64,000 nucleotides of DNA from Mesorhizobium sp. WSM2240 (GTDB lineage Bacteria > Pseudomonadota > Alphaproteobacteria > Rhizobiales > Rhizobiaceae). The notes under the pieces were generated by a model. The model was given only the letters and a program-made list of their open reading frames with translations, was not told the DNA's origin and ran no database searches. A program made the position numbers and the translations under genes. Positions 60,908-64,000 of this stretch are shown here, one piece after another. The DNA lies in NCBI RefSeq assembly GCF_040438645.1, contig NZ_CP159253.1, forward strand, positions 4,640,501 to 4,704,500, read 5' to 3'. Position 1 is the first letter of the stretch; the number at the start of each line of letters is the position of its first letter.

Positions 60908-61380
60908 GCCGCGGAACTTTCCAGCCGGGCGCTTTCGGATTTCGTCGTGGTCAGATTGGCGCGGATCATTTTCAGCGTGTCGAGCAGACGCGCCCAATCG
61001 TTCGGATCGATGCCGGCCGACGCATCGGCGCGCAGAGCGGCGCTGAGCGGAGCGACGCGGTCCAGCGCCTCCCCTGCTGCGTCGGTCAGTTGGACGAGCT
61101 TGGCGCGGCGGTCAGTCGGATCGGCAAGGCGCTCGATCAGGCCGCGCGCCTCAAGCCGGTCGAGCGAAGCGCTGAGCGTCATCGCTTCTACACCCATGCG
61201 TTCAGCGAGGGCGTTCTGGCGAACCGCGCCGGCGCGCGCAGCATGGCTCAAGGTGCGGCTCTCGCTCGGCGTCAGGCCGAGGCCCGCCTCGCCGATGCGC
61301 CGGTCCATCTCGGAGCGGATCAGCCGCGCCACGTCGGTGACGAGGAAACCAAAACTGTCGGGGTCGATCTTCCGGTCCAT
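60904..61380 (-). CDS. MarR-family regulator of the efflux pump
   Basis: A 158-residue winged-helix repressor: LTPSESRTLSHAARAGAVRQNALAERMGVEAMTLSASLDRLEARGLIERLADPTDRRAKLVQLT is the full MarR core in outline. It ends in a four-base overlap with the efflux gene. The region before it has two tandem TAAG-N5-CTTA palindromes, very likely its operator. The ligand is unknown. Confidence 0.92.
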   Translation of the reverse strand: MDRKIDPDSFGFLVTDVARLIRSEMDRRIGEAGLGLTPSESRTLSHAARAGAVRQNALAERMGVEAMTLSASLDRLEARGLIERLADPTDRRAKLVQLTDAAGEALDRVAPLSAALRADASAGIDPNDWARLLDTLKMIRANLTTTKSESARLESSAA

Positions 61381-61385
61381 GACTG

Positions 61386-61414
61386 TAAGCTCACCTTATT
61401 GTAAGCGTCACTTA
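61386..61414. promoter_or_regulatory. Tandem MarR operator
   Basis: TAAG (61386-61389) -N5- CTTA (61395-61398) and again TAAG (61402-61405) -N5- CTTA (61411-61414): two identical palindromes with a 16-base period, each inside the longer repeat TGTAAGC. They lie 6-34 bases before the MarR start codon, which suits autorepression. Confidence 0.7.
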
Positions 61415-61514
61415 TTAATTGACCAGCTCCGCGTCAAGTGTTGCGCCGAACGAGGGACAGCCTTACATCCGACCGGCCCGCCCGCCGGTCCAGCATGAAC
61501 CCACGAGAGACCCA

Positions 61515-63593
61515 ATGCCGTCTGAAAACGCCGTCGACCTGAACAACAATCCGCTGACGCTATGGAATGGCCCGTTCGGCTTGCCGGACTTCTCCCGCAT
61601 CGGCAGCGGCGATTTCGGACCGGTGTTCGACGCCGCACTCGCGGCCCACGCGGAAGAGATCGATGGCATCGCCGATAATGTTGAGGCGGCCACGATTGAA
61701 AACACGCTGGCTGCGCTGGAGCTTGCCGGCGAACCGCTCGACCGCGTCTCGGCGATCTTCTGGTGCATGGCCGGCGCCAACACCAACGATGTCATCCAGG
61801 CGACGGAGCGGGAGATCTCGCCGAAGATGGCGCGTCATTTCTCCGCCATCTCGATGAACGCGAAACTGTTCGCGCGCATCGACGGCCTTTATCAGCGCCG
61901 GGCATCGCTGGGCCTCGACCCGGAGACGCTGCGGGTTCTGGAGAAGACCTGGAAGCGCTTCGTAAAGGCCGGCGCGAAGCTCGACGAGGCCGGAAAGAAG
62001 CGCCTGGCGGCGATCAACGAGGAATTGGCCTCGCTCGGCGCGAAGTTCGGCCAGAACGTCCTTGCCGACGAGCGCGACTGGGTGCTGTTCCTCGACGCGG
62101 ACGACCTCGCCGGCCTGCCAGAATTCCTGAAGAACGCGATGGCCGAGGCGGCCGAAATGCGCGGCCAGAAGGGTCGGTTCGCGGTCACCCTGTCGCGCTC
62201 GATTTACGAGCCCTTCACCACCTATTCGGAACGGCGCGATTTGCGCGAAAAAGCGTTTCGCGCCTTCATCGGCCGCGGCGAGACCGGCGGGCCGACAGAC
62301 AATCGCGAAGTGGTCAAGAACACGCTGCGCCTGCGCGCTGAGAAGGCGAAGCTCGTCGGCTATGACAGCTATGCCGACCTGAAGCTCGACGACACCATGG
62401 CCAAGACCCCGCCAGCGGTGCTCGAACTGCTTGGACCGGTGTGGAAAAAGGCGCGCGAGAAGGCAGCCATCGACCAGGCAGGACTGGAGCGGCTCGCCGC
62501 TGCCGAGGGCAGCAACAACCCGCTCGCGGCCTGGGACTGGCGTCACTACCAGGAAAAGCTGCGCGCCGAGAAGTTCGCCTTCGATGAAGCAGAGCTGAAG
62601 CCGTACCTGCAGCTCGAACGCATCATCGAAGCCTGCTTCGACGTCGCTGGACGGCTGTTCGGCCTGTCTTTTGTGGAGAAGAAGGGCATCACCGCCTGGC
62701 ACCCCGACGTGCGCGTCTTCGAGGTCAGGAATGCCGACGGCAGCTATCGCGGCCTGTTCATGGCCGACTATTTCGCCCGGCCCTCGAAGCGCTCCGGCGC
62801 CTGGATGAGCTCGCTGCAATCGGGCTATCGGCTCGGCAAGGGCTCGACCCCTGTGATCTATAACGTCATGAACTTCGCCAAGGCGGCGGAGGGGCAGCCA
62901 TGCCTGCTTTCGCTGGACGAAGCCAAAACGCTTTTCCACGAATTCGGCCATGCGCTGCACGGCATGCTGACCGACGTGACCTGGCCCTCGATCGCGGGAA
63001 CGTCGGTGCCGCGCGACTTCGTCGAACTGCCCTCGCAACTCTACGAGCACTGGCTCACTGTGCCGGAAGTGCTCGAAAAGCACGCGCTGCACTACGAGAC
63101 CGGCGATCCGATGCCGAAGGAACTGCTCGACAAGATGCTGGCGGCACGCACATTCGGCGCAGGCTTTGCCACGGTCGAGTTCACCGCATCGGCGCTGGTC
63201 GACATGGCCTATCATTCGCGCTCGGATGCGCCGGAGAATCCGCTCGCCTTCGAAGCGCAGACGCTGGAAAGGATCGGCATGCCGGACGCGATCGCCATGC
63301 GCCACCGCACGCCGCACTTCCAGCACATCTTCTCCGGCGACGGCTATTCGGCCGGCTACTATTCCTATCTCTGGTCGGAAGTGCTGGACGCCGACGCCTT
63401 CGCGGCCTTCGATGAAACCGGCGATCCGTTCAATCCCGAGCTCGCGGAAAAGCTGCGCCGGAACATCTATGCGTCCGGCGGCTCTGCCGATCCGAAGGAG
63501 CTCTACACCGCATTCCGTGGCAAGATGCCGACGCCGGATTCGATGCTGAAGAAGCGTGGGCTGCTCCCGATGATGGCAGGCGAAGAGCTCTGA
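61515..63593 (+). CDS. M3-family metallopeptidase (oligopeptidase A/Dcp type)
   Basis: A 692-residue cytosolic zinc peptidase. The active site is HEFGH (H475, E476, H479) with the third ligand E504 in DFVELPSQ, the normal M3 spacing. The length and the C-terminal HIFSGDGYSAGYYSYLWSEVLDADAF block match oligopeptidase A/peptidyl-dipeptidase Dcp. It degrades small peptides. The start is ATG 61515. Confidence 0.95.
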   Translation: MPSENAVDLNNNPLTLWNGPFGLPDFSRIGSGDFGPVFDAALAAHAEEIDGIADNVEAATIENTLAALELAGEPLDRVSAIFWCMAGANTNDVIQATEREISPKMARHFSAISMNAKLFARIDGLYQRRASLGLDPETLRVLEKTWKRFVKAGAKLDEAGKKRLAAINEELASLGAKFGQNVLADERDWVLFLDADDLAGLPEFLKNAMAEAAEMRGQKGRFAVTLSRSIYEPFTTYSERRDLREKAFRAFIGRGETGGPTDNREVVKNTLRLRAEKAKLVGYDSYADLKLDDTMAKTPPAVLELLGPVWKKAREKAAIDQAGLERLAAAEGSNNPLAAWDWRHYQEKLRAEKFAFDEAELKPYLQLERIIEACFDVAGRLFGLSFVEKKGITAWHPDVRVFEVRNADGSYRGLFMADYFARPSKRSGAWMSSLQSGYRLGKGSTPVIYNVMNFAKAAEGQPCLLSLDEAKTLFHEFGHALHGMLTDVTWPSIAGTSVPRDFVELPSQLYEHWLTVPEVLEKHALHYETGDPMPKELLDKMLAARTFGAGFATVEFTASALVDMAYHSRSDAPENPLAFEAQTLERIGMPDAIAMRHRTPHFQHIFSGDGYSAGYYSYLWSEVLDADAFAAFDETGDPFNPELAEKLRRNIYASGGSADPKELYTAFRGKMPTPDSMLKKRGLLPMMAGEEL

Positions 63594-63616
63594 TCGCTGC
63601 GGCGGCTTCATCTGGC

Positions 63617-63656
63617 CGTCATCAAACGGTCAGCGAAGTTTCATCAAAACGCAATC
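63617..63656 (+). promoter_or_regulatory. Pho box before the phoD-like gene (four tandem units)
   Basis: Units at an 11-base period: CCGTCAT (63617), CGGTCAG (63628), GTTTCAT (63639) and ACGCAAT (63650), with CAAA, CGAA and CAAA between. The first two match CTGTCAT best. It ends 60 bases before the ATG at 63717. Confidence 0.65.
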
Positions 63657-63716
63657 GCCCTGCAACATAGCGGGGCGAAGGCTTTTCCTGCATATTCAGC
63701 CATCCAGGAGACAGCC

Positions 63717-64000
63717 ATGAACAGAAGTCTTTCCAGGCGCGCCTTCGTGACGTCGGCCAGCGCCTTGGGCCTCGTCGGCGTTTCGGGGCTCGCGCTCCCT
63801 TACTATTCCCGCGCCAACACGCGGCCAGTTTTCACTCATGGCGTTCAGTCCGGCGACGTGGATACCGTCTCCGGAATGGTCTGGACGCGCGTCGATCGCC
63901 CCTCGCGCGTGATGTTTGAAGTTTCGACGACAGAGGGCTTCTCGAATCCCGTGAAACTGCCGACGCTCGACGCGGTGCCCGAAAGCGATTTTGCCGTGAA
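63717..64000 (+). CDS. PhoD-type alkaline phosphatase / phosphodiesterase (partial)
   Basis: The first 94 residues of a secreted phosphatase. The N-terminus MNRSLSRRAFVTSASALGL is a twin-arginine signal (SRRAFV), followed by the PhoD N-terminal beta-domain: FTHGVQSGDVDTVSGMVWTR. PhoD enzymes release phosphate from phosphodiesters in the periplasm or outside. ATG 63717 follows CCAGGAG. The upstream Pho box fits phosphate control. The frame leaves the window open. Confidence 0.88.
   Translation, partial: MNRSLSRRAFVTSASALGLVGVSGLALPYYSRANTRPVFTHGVQSGDVDTVSGMVWTRVDRPSRVMFEVSTTEGFSNPVKLPTLDAVPESDFAV

Noticed and set aside
61560..63611. 683-codon minus-strand frame opposite the M3 peptidase
   Set aside because: A shadow of a real gene with HEFGH and other motifs; the antisense frame has no ribosome site or family resemblance.
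1..64000. Mobile elements, prophage, CRISPR array or anti-phage defence islands
   Set aside because: No transposase, integrase, phage structural gene, cas gene or regularly spaced repeats were seen; repeats found are short intergenic palindromes.
1..64000. tRNA or rRNA genes
   Set aside because: Gaps were read for cloverleaf arms and the GGTTCGA-type T-loop without a convincing candidate; a tRNAscan run would settle it.

Overview
The window reads as a chromosomal segment of a high-GC alphaproteobacterium of the order Hyphomicrobiales (Rhizobiales), closest in flavour to Mesorhizobium and other Phyllobacteriaceae. This is inferred from the gene families, from GGAAC-N16/17-nGTT promoters typical of the alphaproteobacterial general stress sigma factor EcfG, from the 6S RNA / 5-formyltetrahydrofolate cyclo-ligase pairing, from the C-P lyase cluster, and from intergenic palindromes familiar from rhizobial genomes. 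No rRNA or tRNA gene, transposase, integrase, prophage or CRISPR array was seen. The window opens inside one gene and closes inside another (a PhoD-type phosphatase).

Region 1 (about 1-19,850) looks like a general-stress-response island. It holds two paralogous CBS-pair proteins, an aldo/keto reductase, a BON protein, an SDR-DoxX protein coupled to a DUF2269 membrane protein, a PfkB kinase, a site-2 protease with CBS domains, a PEBP/YbhB protein, a phosphoribosyltransferase, an alpha/beta hydrolase, a nucleotidyltransferase with a metallophosphoesterase, a very large epimerase-SPW-VKOR fusion, SodC, an aldehyde dehydrogenase, a DUF892 ferritin-like protein and a CapA-type protein. At least nine of their upstream regions carry GGAAC-N16/17-nGTT elements, two of them arranged as palindromic divergent promoters. 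Neither the sigma factor nor its PhyR/NepR regulators lie in the window.

Region 2 (about 19,850-46,140) is mostly core and housekeeping: a Cache-HAMP adenylate cyclase, a sodium:proton antiporter, MsrB coupled to a zinc-ribbon MBL protein, a MoxR ATPase and VWA protein separated by two YeeE/YedE sulfur-transport genes and a GNAT gene, 6S RNA followed by 5-FCL and a YmdB-like phosphodiesterase, TerC, an ArsR regulator divergent from an SRPBCC-VOC fusion, an HxlR regulator divergent from a GST, an orphan VapB antitoxin with a truncated vapC remnant, YebC, SelT-like protein, L31, an ABC exporter, pyrophosphatase, three GNAT proteins in all, a LemA/TPM group and pyridoxal kinase.

Region 3 (46,140-59,680) is the phosphonate locus: phnF divergent from phnGHIJKL plus a hexapeptide acetyltransferase, then about 2.9 kb of unrelated genes and a gene remnant, then phnCDE and a second phnE that is frameshifted in this sequence. 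phnM and phnN are absent. Candidate Pho boxes (CTGTCAT-like units every 11 bases) lie before phnG, phnC and the PhoD-type gene at the window end, so phosphonate import, C-P bond cleavage and phosphodiester hydrolysis are probably co-controlled by PhoB.

Region 4 (59,680-64,000) has a Bcr/CflA-type efflux pump translationally coupled to its MarR regulator, which has a tandem palindromic operator, then an M3 oligopeptidase and the start of the PhoD-type phosphatase. Starts were re-chosen by Shine-Dalgarno position and family alignment from memory; no database search was possible.
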